A stretch of DNA of 64,000 nt, taken from Myxococcales bacterium (GTDB lineage Bacteria; Myxococcota_A; Polyangia; Polyangiales; Polyangiaceae). The stretch covers positions 1-64,000 of the forward strand of contig SXNL01000007.1 of NCBI GenBank assembly GCA_005777185.1, in the 5' to 3' direction. Shown here piece by piece: positions 15,619 to 24,799 of the stretch (positions within the stretch are counted from its first letter, which is position 1; each line of letters starts with the position of its first letter). Both the position numbers and the translations under genes were made by a program. The notes below the pieces were generated by a model. That model was not told the origin of the DNA. It saw only the letters and a program-made list of their open reading frames with translations, and made no database searches.

Positions 15619-17019
15619 TCAGGGTGAGGGGGGAGTGGGCGGTGAGGCCTGCGAGGACGCGCCAGGCCTCTGCGGGCGGGCACTCACCTTCATGCTCGGT
15701 GAGGACACGCCAGGCACCTTCTGTCCGGCGAAGAACGAACGCAGCATGTCGCGCGCGACGGTGTTGGCCTTCACGGTCCAGGTGGCCTGGTTGACCACGA
15801 GCACGGCAATCGCAACCTGCCGCTGGCCGGCCTCGGGGTGGGTCGGCGCGAACCCGGTGAACCACGTGTAGAAGCGCCCCTTCTCGGCGTCCGTGAGCGT
15901 CCCCGTCTTTCCGGCGACCGCCACGCCGGGGAGGAAGGGAGTGCGCCTCGCGTCGTGGAACGCGCGGTAGCTCGTCCCCTCGGTCACCGTGCGCTCCATC
16001 ATGCTCGTGACCAGCGCCGCCGTCTCGGGCTTGATCGCGCGCCGGAGGACCTGGACGCCCGGCGAGGTCCACGCCACGTCGCCGGTCGCCTCCTCGACCT
16101 GCCTGACGATCTGGGGCCGGATGACCTCACCCCCGCGCGCGACGGTCGCGCTCAGCATCGCCGCGTGGAGCGGGGAGAGCGTGGTGTTCCAGAACCCCGC
16201 CGCCGTCCGCGCGAAGGCGAGGCCGTCCTCGGGCATCTTGACCGCGCTCGCTTGGACCGGCACGTCGAACGCGACGGAGCTCCCGAAGCCGAAGCCCTTC
16301 GCCACGTCCTCGAGCTGCGCGGGCTTCAGGGACCGGAGCGCGAGGCGCGCGAAGACGGTGTTGATGCTCCGGCCCATCGCGCCGCCGAGCGTCGTGCACC
16401 ACCGGTCGCGCGCGGGGTTCGGCTCGAGATCCTGCGGCGTGATCCGCTGCTCGCCGCCCGAGTAGCACTCCTTCGCGTCCGGGTTCACGCTCGCGAGCTC
16501 GACGAGCGCGGCGCCCGTCACGATCTTGAACACGCTCGCCGCGGGCGAGGTCGCCTCGACGCAGAGATCGCGCACCGCGCCCTTCTCGACGTGACTCGCG
16601 TAGGCCAGGACGTGTCCCGTCGGGACGTCGATCATGACGACAGCCGCCTCCGGTACGTGATGGATCGCCATCAGCGTCTTCGCTGTCCGCTGGAGGGTCG
16701 GGTCGACGTGAAGCCGCGCGACACGCCCGTCGGGCAAGCTCGTGAGGGCTCCGACGTCGTCGAAGCCCACGCGGGAGAGATCGATACCCTCGACCGGTGC
16801 CGCGCGGTGGGCCCGCACGAGCGCCATGGGGTCGAGCACGTCAGGGGTGCCGGGCCTCTTCGCCACCTCGGCGTGGAGCGTTCGCCGCGACGCGGGGATC
16901 AGGATGAAGGCGAGGAGCACCGCGAGCGCGACGAACGGCCCAGCGAGGACGGGCAGACGGAGTCGACCCGTCAGCCTCGGGACCCACAGCGGAGCTCTCC
17001 ACCACCGGCGCATGCCCAT
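15619..17019 (-). CDS. Penicillin-binding protein, transpeptidase type
   Basis: A 466-residue protein with one N-terminal membrane helix (LPVLAGPFVALAVLLAFILIP) and a periplasmic transpeptidase domain. The three active-site motifs are present: SVFK (Ser nucleophile, about residue 160), SIN in GRSINTVFA, and KTGT in AVAGKTGTLTD. It crosslinks peptidoglycan. There is no transglycosylase domain, and the region before the transpeptidase is shorter than in typical FtsI or MrdA, so it looks like a reduced class B or an accessory PBP. The tail is Pro/Ser-rich. It is divergent from the HEAT-repeat gene, with 69 bp between starts. Confidence 0.9.
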   Translation of the reverse strand: MGMRRWWRAPLWVPRLTGRLRLPVLAGPFVALAVLLAFILIPASRRTLHAEVAKRPGTPDVLDPMALVRAHRAAPVEGIDLSRVGFDDVGALTSLPDGRVARLHVDPTLQRTAKTLMAIHHVPEAAVVMIDVPTGHVLAYASHVEKGAVRDLCVEATSPAASVFKIVTGAALVELASVNPDAKECYSGGEQRITPQDLEPNPARDRWCTTLGGAMGRSINTVFARLALRSLKPAQLEDVAKGFGFGSSVAFDVPVQASAVKMPEDGLAFARTAAGFWNTTLSPLHAAMLSATVARGGEVIRPQIVRQVEEATGDVAWTSPGVQVLRRAIKPETAALVTSMMERTVTEGTSYRAFHDARRTPFLPGVAVAGKTGTLTDAEKGRFYTWFTGFAPTHPEAGQRQVAIAVLVVNQATWTVKANTVARDMLRSFFAGQKVPGVSSPSMKVSARPQRPGASSQASPPTPPSP

Positions 17020-17088
17020 CGTGTGGCATAGTGCTCCGACGCGGGCCAAGAAATGGGCGCCCGCGTGTCCGCCCGAGCACCGAGTCCA

Positions 17089-19509
17089 ATGATCCGTCCA
17101 ACGATCCGTCAGGGGTTGCTCGCCGCCAGCTTGGTCGCGGCCGTCGCGCCGCGCGCGAGGGCGACCCCGCTCGCGGAGGCCGCGCCGGCCACGGTGTCCG
17201 ACGGCGTGACCACGGCGACCGTGGACGTGAACGCGAAGGCCGGGGTCGTCCGGAGGCGCGGCCCGGGCGGCGCCGAGGAGAGGCTCCCGCTCGCGCTGCG
17301 GGCGGGGGACCAGCTGGACGCGAGCGCGATCTCCATCACGACGGTCGCCATCGGACACGCCCGATCTGTCGCCCACGTGCGCGTCGGCCTCGCGAACACC
17401 GCCGATCGCGCCTACGAGGCGATCGTCCCCGCCACCGGCGCCCCGGTCTTCCTGGGCCCCACCGGCTGGGTGACCGGGCAGGAGGGCGAGCGCACCGGCG
17501 AGGTGATCCAGATCGTGCGCCGCGACGATGGCTCGAGCGTCGTGACGATCGCGGAGGTGCGCGAGGATCGCCGCCTCTGCGGTCAACGCTTCACCGCGCT
17601 CGCGCCGCGCGGTCTCGACGCGAGCACGATGCTCCTCCGCGGCGCGACGCTGCAGCGGCTCGACGCCGCGGAGCGCGCGCGTGCGCGGACGATCGTGGCG
17701 ATTGCGCGCGGCAAGGACGTCGCCGCGCCGCTCGCGCGCGCCCTCCGCGCCGACTTCGCGAGCAGCGGGGACGCCGCCCGCGTTTCCGACGGCGACCTGA
17801 CCACGGCGTGGCGCGAAGAGCGGCCCTCCGACGGGCGGGGGGAGTTCGTCGTGATGCGGGCGCCGCCGGAGGTGGCGATCGAGCGCCTGTTCGTCGTCCC
17901 CTCGCCCTCCGCGAGGTCGCCCTTCGCGGCCCCGAGGACGTTCTTCCTTCTGGCGGGCGGCGCCACGTTCCGGGTGACGCTCCCCGAGGACGCCGCCATG
18001 CACCCGGGCGACCACTACGAGATCCCGCTGCCGGAGCCGGCGCGAGGGGGGTGCGTGGCGATCGTCCTCGACGAAGCGTACGGGGCGGGCGCTCACCCCG
18101 AGGTCGCCGTGGCCGAGCTGTTGGCCCACACCGAGCACGACCGACCCGGTGCGACGATCGAGGGTGTCGTGCGATCGCTCGGCGGCGGCGGGCCCCGTGC
18201 GGAGTCCGCCGCGGCCCTCCTCCAGCGGGCCGATCCGGTGGCGGTCGTCCCGGCGCTCGAGCGCTCGTGGGCCGGGCTCGACGCGCCGGGCCGCGGCCTC
18301 GCGATCGCCGTCGCTTCGGGCATGCCCGGGTGCGCAGAGGCGGCGCCGATCTTCGTGCGGGCGCTCGCCGATCGCGACCTTGCGGTCTCGAACAAGGCTC
18401 GCGGGCGGCTCGAGCGCTGCGGCGCGAAGTCCGGCCCCGCCCTCGTGGGCGCCGTCCAGGGGGCCGACCTCGACATGCGGAGACGCGCCGCGCCCGTGCT
18501 CGCGCTGGTCGCGCCGAGCGCGGCGCTCGAGCCCCTGCTGGCCGCGCTCGGGGACGGGGACGCGGAGACCCGCCGAAGCACGCGCGGGGCGTTCGCCCTC
18601 GCCGCGAGATCCGCGCCCGCCGAGCGCATCGCCGCGATGCTCGAAGCGACGACCGATGACGCCCGACGCGCGGAGCTCCTGCGCGCCGCGAGGGCGCGGC
18701 TCGCCGATCTCAGGGGTCCGGCGGAGCGGAGCCTCGCTCCCCTCGTCTCCTCCGAGCGGCCGATGGCCACGCGCTACCTCCTCCTCGAACCCATCGCCGC
18801 GCTCGCCGAGCCCGGGACCTGGAGCCACGGCGCCCTCCTCTCCTCCCTGCGGTCGGCGCCCGAGTGGCCGATCCGTGCGCGCGCCGCAGAGCTCGCGGCG
18901 GCCCGACCATCCCTCGTCGACGCGCTCGTGCTCGCCGGCGAGGATCCAGAGCCGCGCGTGCGCGAGGCGGCGATGCGGTCGCTGGCGGAGCTCGGCTCCC
19001 CGCGTGCCGCGCCCACCCTGCTCGCCCGGCTCGAGGACGATCCATGGACCTTCGTCGCCGTGGCCGCCGCCGCCGCCCTCGCGCGGACGCCACCCGACGC
19101 GGCGATCGATCTCCGCCTCGCGAAGCTCCTCGACGATCCTCGCCCGCGGGCGCAGTCCGATGCGCTCCACGTCCTCGGCGTCCACCGCGCGCTGCCCGTC
19201 CGCCGTGCTGTCGAGATCGTGGGCGACAAGGCCCGCGATCCGGACGTCCGCCGGCGCGCGGTCGTCGCCCTCGGCGCAGCCTGCGCAGCGGACGCCGTGG
19301 GCGAGCTCACGTCGCGCGCCCGCGCGCTCGCCGTGCCGATGCCGATGGAAATCGATCTCGCGCTCGGCATCGCCGCGATCGAGGCCCTCGGGAGGATCCA
19401 CCCAAGGGATCTGGCCGACCGCCTCGCGCCGCTCCTCGCGAGGGGGTCGAGGGGAGAGGCGGCGCGGCTGGCGGAGCGCGCCATCGCGGAGCCGGGAGCG
19501 TGCCCGTGA
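17089..19509 (+). CDS. Exported HEAT-repeat protein with a discoidin-like N-terminal region
   Basis: An 806-residue protein with a signal peptide (RQGLLAASLVAAVAPRARA). The first ~350 residues are beta-rich; a part near residues 210-340 (SSGDAARVSDGDLTTAWRE then FVVMRAPPEVAIERLFVVP) has the feel of a discoidin/F5-8 carbohydrate-binding domain. From about 360 onward come many ~35-residue helical repeats (RRAAPVLALVAPSAALEPLL, REAAMRSLAELGSPRAAPTL), typical of HEAT or PBS-lyase repeats. It is probably a scaffold in the periplasm or on the surface. I use ATG 17089, which places the signal peptide at the start; the frame opens at 17053. Its stop overlaps the rhodanese start by 4 bp. Confidence 0.8.
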   Translation: MIRPTIRQGLLAASLVAAVAPRARATPLAEAAPATVSDGVTTATVDVNAKAGVVRRRGPGGAEERLPLALRAGDQLDASAISITTVAIGHARSVAHVRVGLANTADRAYEAIVPATGAPVFLGPTGWVTGQEGERTGEVIQIVRRDDGSSVVTIAEVREDRRLCGQRFTALAPRGLDASTMLLRGATLQRLDAAERARARTIVAIARGKDVAAPLARALRADFASSGDAARVSDGDLTTAWREERPSDGRGEFVVMRAPPEVAIERLFVVPSPSARSPFAAPRTFFLLAGGATFRVTLPEDAAMHPGDHYEIPLPEPARGGCVAIVLDEAYGAGAHPEVAVAELLAHTEHDRPGATIEGVVRSLGGGGPRAESAAALLQRADPVAVVPALERSWAGLDAPGRGLAIAVASGMPGCAEAAPIFVRALADRDLAVSNKARGRLERCGAKSGPALVGAVQGADLDMRRRAAPVLALVAPSAALEPLLAALGDGDAETRRSTRGAFALAARSAPAERIAAMLEATTDDARRAELLRAARARLADLRGPAERSLAPLVSSERPMATRYLLLEPIAALAEPGTWSHGALLSSLRSAPEWPIRARAAELAAARPSLVDALVLAGEDPEPRVREAAMRSLAELGSPRAAPTLLARLEDDPWTFVAVAAAAALARTPPDAAIDLRLAKLLDDPRPRAQSDALHVLGVHRALPVRRAVEIVGDKARDPDVRRRAVVALGAACAADAVGELTSRARALAVPMPMEIDLALGIAAIEALGRIHPRDLADRLAPLLARGSRGEAARLAERAIAEPGACP

Positions 19510-19886
19510 AGGTGTCCCCGACGGAGGCCCACCGCCTCATGGTCGAGGAGGGGTTCGTCTACGTGGACGTCCGAAGCGCGCCCGAGTTCGCGGAGGGCAG
19601 GCCGGCGGGCGCCGTGAACGTACCGATCGCGAACATGACCGTGACGGGCCTCGAGCCCAACCCGTCCTTCGTCGAGCACGTGCGCGGGCTCTTCCCGGAC
19701 CTCGCGACGCGGCTCGTCGTGGGCTGCAAGGGAGGGGGGCGGTCGGCTCGAGCCCGCGAGCTCCTGGCCGCCGCGGGGTACACGACCGTGCACGATCAGC
19801 GCGCGGGCTGGGACGGCGCGCGCGGGGTGTTCGGAGAGATCACGGAGGCTGGCTGGCGTCGGACGTCCCTGCCCCGGGAGCCCTAG
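19506..19886 (+). CDS. Rhodanese-like sulfurtransferase
   Basis: A 126-residue single-domain rhodanese. The motifs are YVDVRSAPEFAEGRPAGAVN and the active-site loop VVGCKGGGRSARARELL, whose Cys carries the persulfide in active members. The end WDGARGVF matches the family. No signal peptide, so it is cytoplasmic. GTG start at 19506 overlaps the stop of the HEAT-repeat gene (GTGA), suggesting co-translation. Its 3' end overlaps the convergent gene at 19840 by 47 bp. Confidence 0.9.
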   Translation: MKVSPTEAHRLMVEEGFVYVDVRSAPEFAEGRPAGAVNVPIANMTVTGLEPNPSFVEHVRGLFPDLATRLVVGCKGGGRSARARELLAAAGYTTVHDQRAGWDGARGVFGEITEAGWRRTSLPREP

Positions 19887-20481
19887 GGGCAGGCGGGTTG
19901 CGCGAGCGATCGGCCGCGTAGTCCTCGGCCGCGGCCTTCACCATCGCGAGATCGCGCGAGGCGCGTTCGGCCTCGGCGAGCAGGTCGGCGGTGAAGATCG
20001 TCAGGCCCCAGATCCCGTTGTCGCGCCGCCGGAAGGGATAACGCGTGCCGCGCGCCGTGACGACGGTCGCGCGCTCGCCCTCGACCTCGATGGCGACGGC
20101 GCCGGAGAGGTCGCGTCGCAGGCGCGAGCGCCACCCGCGGCGATCCGCCACGATCGCGAACACGTCGCTCCCGTCCTTCGCCTCCGCCTCGACCCGATAC
20201 GCGGCGGACAGCTCCGACCGCTGGGGCTCCGGGTACGCGGCGAGGACCGTGTCGCGTGCCGCGCGACGCATGTCGCGGACCGTGTAGGAGGCCCACTGGG
20301 CTTCCGTCTCCAGGTACGGGAACGCCTCCTCGATCCTCCCCGTCGTGACGCTCCTCGCGATCCGCATGTAGGCTCCCTCGGGCGTCTTGTCCGACGGGAA
20401 CGGTCTCCACAGCCTGAGGATGATGGCCGCGCCCACCGCGAGGAGGCCCAGCGCGATGGCCACCTTGACCCGTCGGCTCAC
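19840..20481 (-). CDS. Uncharacterised membrane-anchored protein downstream of a sensor kinase
   Basis: A 213-residue protein with an N-terminal membrane helix (VAIALGLLAVGAAIILRLW) and a soluble outside domain. The region from TPEGAYMRIARSVTTGRIEE to FPYLETEAQWASYTV looks like an NTF2-like or DUF3828-like helical start, followed by strands. Its GTG start overlaps the stop of the histidine kinase gene (GTGA), so it belongs to that operon (response regulator, kinase, this gene). It could be an envelope factor tied to that two-component system. Its last 47 bp overlap the rhodanese gene on the other strand. Confidence 0.65.
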   Translation of the reverse strand: MSRRVKVAIALGLLAVGAAIILRLWRPFPSDKTPEGAYMRIARSVTTGRIEEAFPYLETEAQWASYTVRDMRRAARDTVLAAYPEPQRSELSAAYRVEAEAKDGSDVFAIVADRRGWRSRLRRDLSGAVAIEVEGERATVVTARGTRYPFRRRDNGIWGLTIFTADLLAEAERASRDLAMVKAAAEDYAADRSRNPPAPRAPGAGTSDASQPP

Positions 20482-21857
20482 GCCGATCCCTCGGTGGTCG
20501 ACGGCGCGGGGGCCCGCGGGAGCCGGGCCACGAACACGGCGCCGCTCGCTGCCGCCGGCGCGAGACGCAGCTCCCCTGCGTGGGTCCGCGCGATCTCGCG
20601 CGCGATCGCGAGGCCGAGCCCGGCGCCGGGGCCCACGCGCTCACGATCCTCCGCGGCGCGGAAGAAGGGCTCGAAGATCCGCTCCCGATCCGCCTCCGGG
20701 ACGCCCGACCCCTCGTCGGCGACGCGGACCTCGGCCTCGTCCGTGCCCGCCTGGCGCACGGTGACCGTGACCGTCAGGCCGGGATCCGAGTGCGCGACCG
20801 CGTTCTCGATCAAGTTGCGCACCAGCCGTACGAGATCTCCGCGACGCCCTCGCACGACGACCGGCTCGGCCTGGACCTCGACGGCGACCCCCTTCGAGGC
20901 GGCCTCCTGGGCGATCTGCGCGATCGCGTCGTCGACGACATCCCGCAGGCCGACATCCCCGCTCTCCGGCTGCGCCTGCGTGCCCAGCCGCGCGAGGACG
21001 AGCAGCTCCTCCGTGAGCGTCTTGAGGCGGCGGGATGCGTTGAGCGCCTCCGCGATCGCGCTCCGGTACTCCTCGACCGAGCGCTCCTTCCGACTCGCGA
21101 GCTGAAGCTCGCCGTACAGCGCCGTGAGCGGCGAGCGGAGCTCGTGGGCGGCGTGCGCGACGAATCGTCGTTGCGACGTGACCAGGGTCTCGACGCGGGA
21201 GATCATGTGGTTGACATCCCGCGTGAGCGCCACGACGTCGGCGTCGTTCGACAGGGTCTCGACCCGGGCCGCCAGATCTCCGTCGGCCACGCGGTGGGCC
21301 GTCTGCGCGATCGCCTCATGCTGGCGCGTCAAGCGGCGAACGAGCAGCGTCGTGACGAGCGTCGCCGTGCCCACGGCGAGCGCGAGCGCGAGCGCGAGGG
21401 TGCGCCGGAGGTAGAGCGCGTCGGCCTCCAGGTTCGTACGCGGCACCCCCACGAGCAGGCGCGCGTCGGTCCTCCGGGGCACGGCCACCACGAGCGCTCG
21501 CACGCGCACGGCCCCGCAGGAGACGTCGTGGGGGTGCGCCACGGCGAGATCGGGGGGGTCCGCGCACGCCGCCGCGAAGGCCGCGCTGGCCGACGCGCGC
21601 CGCCCGCCGAGGTAGAGCGCGACGTACCGTTCGAGCGGAGTCGCGTCGTCGCCGAGCGGGCCGGCCGCCGCGCCGAGCTCGAGGCCCGGCACCTCCCTCA
21701 GCGCGCGCACCTCGTCGCGCGCGGCCTCGTGGAGGGCGTCGTCGAGCTCGCGCTCCTCGCTGCTGTCCACGAGGACCGAGACCGCCCCGAAGGCGCTCCC
21801 GAAAGTGACGGCGGTGGTGACGGACAGCGCGGCGACGAGTCGGGTGCGAAACTTCAC
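20478..21857 (-). CDS. Membrane sensor histidine kinase
   Basis: A 459-residue kinase. It has a first membrane helix (LVAALSVTTAVTFGSAFGAVSVLV), a ~120-residue periplasmic sensor region, a second helix (LALALALAVGTATLVTTLLV), a HAMP-like linker, then HisKA with the phospho-acceptor His in FVAHAAHELRSPLTALYGEL (about residue 237). The HATPase domain shows NLIENAVAHS, ADEGSGVPEADRERIFEPFF and GAGLGLAIAREI. GTG start at 21857 overlaps the stop of the response regulator gene. Together with that regulator it forms a classical two-component pair; the signal is unknown. Confidence 0.93.
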   Translation of the reverse strand: MKFRTRLVAALSVTTAVTFGSAFGAVSVLVDSSEERELDDALHEAARDEVRALREVPGLELGAAAGPLGDDATPLERYVALYLGGRRASASAAFAAACADPPDLAVAHPHDVSCGAVRVRALVVAVPRRTDARLLVGVPRTNLEADALYLRRTLALALALAVGTATLVTTLLVRRLTRQHEAIAQTAHRVADGDLAARVETLSNDADVVALTRDVNHMISRVETLVTSQRRFVAHAAHELRSPLTALYGELQLASRKERSVEEYRSAIAEALNASRRLKTLTEELLVLARLGTQAQPESGDVGLRDVVDDAIAQIAQEAASKGVAVEVQAEPVVVRGRRGDLVRLVRNLIENAVAHSDPGLTVTVTVRQAGTDEAEVRVADEGSGVPEADRERIFEPFFRAAEDRERVGPGAGLGLAIAREIARTHAGELRLAPAAASGAVFVARLPRAPAPSTTEGSA

Positions 21858-22522
21858 GAGGGCGGCGAGGAGCGTAGGCGATAGCCCGCTCCGCGCACAG
21901 TCTCGATCATCCAGGAGAAGGAGCCGAGCTTCTCGCGCAGACGACTCACGTGCACCTCGATCAGGTTCGAGCCCGGATCGAAGTTGGTCTCCCACACGCG
22001 CGACAGGAGGTCGGTGCGGGTCACGACGCGATCTGCGTGGTGAACGAGGTGGAGGAGCAGCGCGTACTCGCGGCTGGTCAGCGGCAGCGGCATGCCGGAC
22101 AGGAGCGCGCGATGGCCGACGCGATCGATCTCGACGTCCCCGCAGCGCAGCTTGCCGAAGCCGTGTGTCCGCCGGAGCAGCGCGCGGACCCGGGCGGTGA
22201 ACTCCTCCACCTCGAATGGCTTGACCATGTCGACGTCGGCGCCAGCGTCGAGGCCGAGCACCTTCTCGTGCGTCTCCCCGCGCGCCGTCAACATCAGGAT
22301 CGGGGCCAGCGTGCCCCGGCGACGTAGCTCGCGGCACAGCGAGAGGCCGTCGAGGCCGGGCAGCATCCAGTCCAGGATGATCGCGTCGTAGGTCCCCACC
22401 TCGGCCTGACGCGCCGCGTCAGTGCCGCTCGTGGCCGCGTCGACGACGTAGCCTTCCTCGCTCAGCACCCGTACCAGAAAACTGTTCAGCTTCTTGTCGT
22501 CTTCGATGACGAAGATCTTCAT
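21854..22522 (-). CDS. OmpR-family response regulator with unusual switch residue
   Basis: A 222-residue regulator with a receiver domain (VIEDDKKLNS acidic pair, phospho-acceptor Asp in IILDWMLPGLDG, LMLTA switch Thr, VKPF Lys) and a C-terminal winged helix (LTSREYALLLHLVHHADRVV and NLIEVHVSRLREKLG). Where the family usually reads GADDYxxKPF, this protein has GADVDMVKPF, so the aromatic switch residue is replaced by Asp. That could alter how phosphorylation reaches the output face. It is the first gene of the regulator-kinase-membrane protein operon, with 4 bp overlaps. Confidence 0.93.
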   Translation of the reverse strand: MKIFVIEDDKKLNSFLVRVLSEEGYVVDAATSGTDAARQAEVGTYDAIILDWMLPGLDGLSLCRELRRRGTLAPILMLTARGETHEKVLGLDAGADVDMVKPFEVEEFTARVRALLRRTHGFGKLRCGDVEIDRVGHRALLSGMPLPLTSREYALLLHLVHHADRVVTRTDLLSRVWETNFDPGSNLIEVHVSRLREKLGSFSWMIETVRGAGYRLRSSPPS

Positions 22523-22616
22523 CTCCAGGTGAAGGTACCGACAGGAAGCGATATCAGGCGCGAATTTCGCGCTTCTCCGGCACGGAACGGCCGTGCAGTC
22601 CGCGCGTCCGGCGGTG

Positions 22617-24050
22617 TCACGACTGGCTCGGGCGTGGGTCTCCGGAGGGACGCCGGGTGGGCTCGGGCGGCAGCGTGACGGAGAACCGCGTGCCCTCGCC
22701 GACGACGCTACTCACGCGGACGCTGCCCCCGAAGGCCTCGGCGAGGTGCTTCACGATGGCGAGCCCGAGGCCCGTACCCCCTGCGGCCCGCGAGCGCCCG
22801 GCGTCGACACGATAGAAGCGCTCGAAGAGGCGCGGCAGGTGCTCCGCGGCGATCCCGGGGCCCGTGTCCGCGACCTCGATCAGCGTCGCGCCGCCACCGT
22901 CGTCGCGCGCATCGACCGCGATCGTCGCGCCGTCCTGGCAATACTTCACGGCGTTGTCCACGAGGTTCACGAGCAGCTGCTCGAGCGCGCGAGGATCGGC
23001 CCAGACCTCACGCCCCTCGGGCACGTGGCTCACGAGATCCATGCGCTTCGCGTCGGCGCGCTCGCGCGACATCCCGAAGACCTGCTGGATCACGTCGGAG
23101 AGCGGCACGAGGTCCGGGTGCAGCTCGAGCTGTCCGCTCTCCAGGCGCGCGAGGTCGAGCAGGTCCTCGACGAGGCGGTGGAGGCGCTCGGCGTTGCGAT
23201 CGATGATCTCCAGGAACCGGGACGCGGAGGACGGGTCCTCCCGCGCTCCGCCGCGCAGGGTCTCGACCGAGGAGCGGATGCTGGTGACGGGCGTGCGGAG
23301 CTCGTGCGACACGTTCGCGACGAAGTCGCGGCGCAGCGACTCGAGGCGGCGTATCTCCGTGACGTCGACGAACACGGCGAGGATCTGCCCCTCCCGGGCT
23401 GCCGCGCGGACGAGCACGCGGCGTGGCTTCTCGCCAGGGATCCCGATCTCGCGCGTCACGAGGCGCTTCTTGCGCGCGAGCTCGACGATCTCCTCGAGGC
23501 CGGAGCCCATGGCCACCCGGACGAGCGGGGAGCCCACGACGTCCTCCGCGAGCGCGAGCATCTCGCGGAGCGCGCGGTTGACGATCAGGATGTTCCCCTC
23601 GACGTCGAGGAGGAGCACGCCCTCCTGCATGCCTTCGAGGATCGTCTTCTGCAGATCCCGCTGCGCGCGGAGCTCGTTCATCGTCGCGGTCATCGCCCGT
23701 GACAGGCGCTCGAGCTCGCGCGAGAGCTCCCCGAGGTCCGGCGAGCCGACGGGCCGGACGTCGAGGTCGCCCTCGCCCAGGCTGCGCGCCGCCTGCGTGA
23801 GCGGCTCGACCGCGCTCGCCACCCAGCGCCCGACCTGCAGCGCGACGACAATCGCGGCCGAGGCGGCCACGGCGAGCGCGACCAGCGTGACCCTGACGTG
23901 GAGGCGCGCACCGTCGGTGGTGTTCATCACGGCCTCCGCCTCGTCGATGGAGACGCCGACGCCGGCGAGGAACAGGAACATCACCACGCCGAAGGTGAGG
24001 ACCAAGACCTTCAGGCGGATCCCGAGCGGCGCGCGGGCCGGGCGGGTCAA
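22617..24050 (-). CDS. PhoR-like sensor histidine kinase (HAMP, PAS)
   Basis: A 477-residue kinase: first membrane helix (LKVLVLTFGVVMFLFLAGVGV), a short outside loop, a second helix (VTLVALAVAASAAIVVALQVG), HAMP, a PAS-like domain (GMQEGVLLLDVEGNILIVNR), HisKA with FVANVSHELRTPVTSI (His near residue 248), and HATPase with LVNLVDNAVKY, VADTGPGIAAEHLPRLFERF and GGTGLGLAIVKHL. Order and length match PhoR-type kinases. TTG start at 24050 overlaps the stop of the partner regulator. Without pho genes nearby, phosphate sensing is only a family-based guess. Confidence 0.93.
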   Translation of the reverse strand: MTRPARAPLGIRLKVLVLTFGVVMFLFLAGVGVSIDEAEAVMNTTDGARLHVRVTLVALAVAASAAIVVALQVGRWVASAVEPLTQAARSLGEGDLDVRPVGSPDLGELSRELERLSRAMTATMNELRAQRDLQKTILEGMQEGVLLLDVEGNILIVNRALREMLALAEDVVGSPLVRVAMGSGLEEIVELARKKRLVTREIGIPGEKPRRVLVRAAAREGQILAVFVDVTEIRRLESLRRDFVANVSHELRTPVTSIRSSVETLRGGAREDPSSASRFLEIIDRNAERLHRLVEDLLDLARLESGQLELHPDLVPLSDVIQQVFGMSRERADAKRMDLVSHVPEGREVWADPRALEQLLVNLVDNAVKYCQDGATIAVDARDDGGGATLIEVADTGPGIAAEHLPRLFERFYRVDAGRSRAAGGTGLGLAIVKHLAEAFGGSVRVSSVVGEGTRFSVTLPPEPTRRPSGDPRPSQS

Positions 24051-24754
24051 GACTCCTCGTCGGTGCGCCTGTCGGGGCTCTCCGCGAAGCGGTACCCGAC
24101 CCCCCGCACGGTCTGCACGTAGTCGCCCGCGGCCCCGAGCTTCTCGCGGAGGCGCTTGACGTGCGTGTCGACCGTGCGCGTCGTGATCTCCGCGTCGATG
24201 CCCCACACGTCGGAGAGCAGCCGCGAGCGTGTCTGCACGCGGTTCTTCCGGTCGTAGAGCGTGACGAGGAGCTTGAACTCGAGGGCCGTGAGCTCGACGA
24301 CCTCGCCCGAGACACGTACCCGGTGGGCGTCGCGATCGACCGAGAGGACGCCGAAGTCGAAGGCGGGCCCGGGCTCGTCGGGGGCGGCGGCGCGGCGGAG
24401 GAGGGCCTGCACCCGCAGGAGGAGCTCGCGGACGCTGAAGGGTTTCACCACGTAGTCGTCGGCGCCGAGCTCGAAACCGACGACGCGGTCGATCTCCTCG
24501 CCCTTCGCTGTGAGCAGCATGACGCACGCGGTCCGGAGCGAGGGCTCCTGGCGCATCGCCCGGAGCACCTCGGTCCCGGGAGTATCGGGGAGCATGATGT
24601 CGAGGAGGATCAGGTCCGGCCGTTTCTCGCGGGCGAGGCGCAGCCCCTCCTGCCCGTGCGTGGCGAGCGTCACCTTGTGGCCGGCCTCGCGCAGGTTGAA
24701 CTCGAGGACAGCCTGGATGTCCGGATCGTCCTCGACCACCAGGATGCGCGCCAT
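24047..24754 (-). CDS. PhoB/OmpR-family response regulator
   Basis: A 235-residue regulator. The receiver domain is canonical: VVEDDPDIQAVLEF, phospho-acceptor Asp in LILLDIMLPDTPG, MLLTAKGEE, and GADDYVVKPFS with the aromatic switch Tyr. The winged-helix domain shows LTALEFKLLVTLYDRKNRV and TRTVDTHVKRLREKLG. Its stop overlaps the start of the PhoR-like kinase, so the two form an operon. It contrasts with the neighbouring regulator at 21854, which lacks the switch Tyr. Confidence 0.94.
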   Translation of the reverse strand: MARILVVEDDPDIQAVLEFNLREAGHKVTLATHGQEGLRLAREKRPDLILLDIMLPDTPGTEVLRAMRQEPSLRTACVMLLTAKGEEIDRVVGFELGADDYVVKPFSVRELLLRVQALLRRAAAPDEPGPAFDFGVLSVDRDAHRVRVSGEVVELTALEFKLLVTLYDRKNRVQTRSRLLSDVWGIDAEITTRTVDTHVKRLREKLGAAGDYVQTVRGVGYRFAESPDRRTDEES

Positions 24755-24799
24755 GACCGTCGGTTCTAGGAGCTTGCTCTGGATAGCACAAGCGGACGC

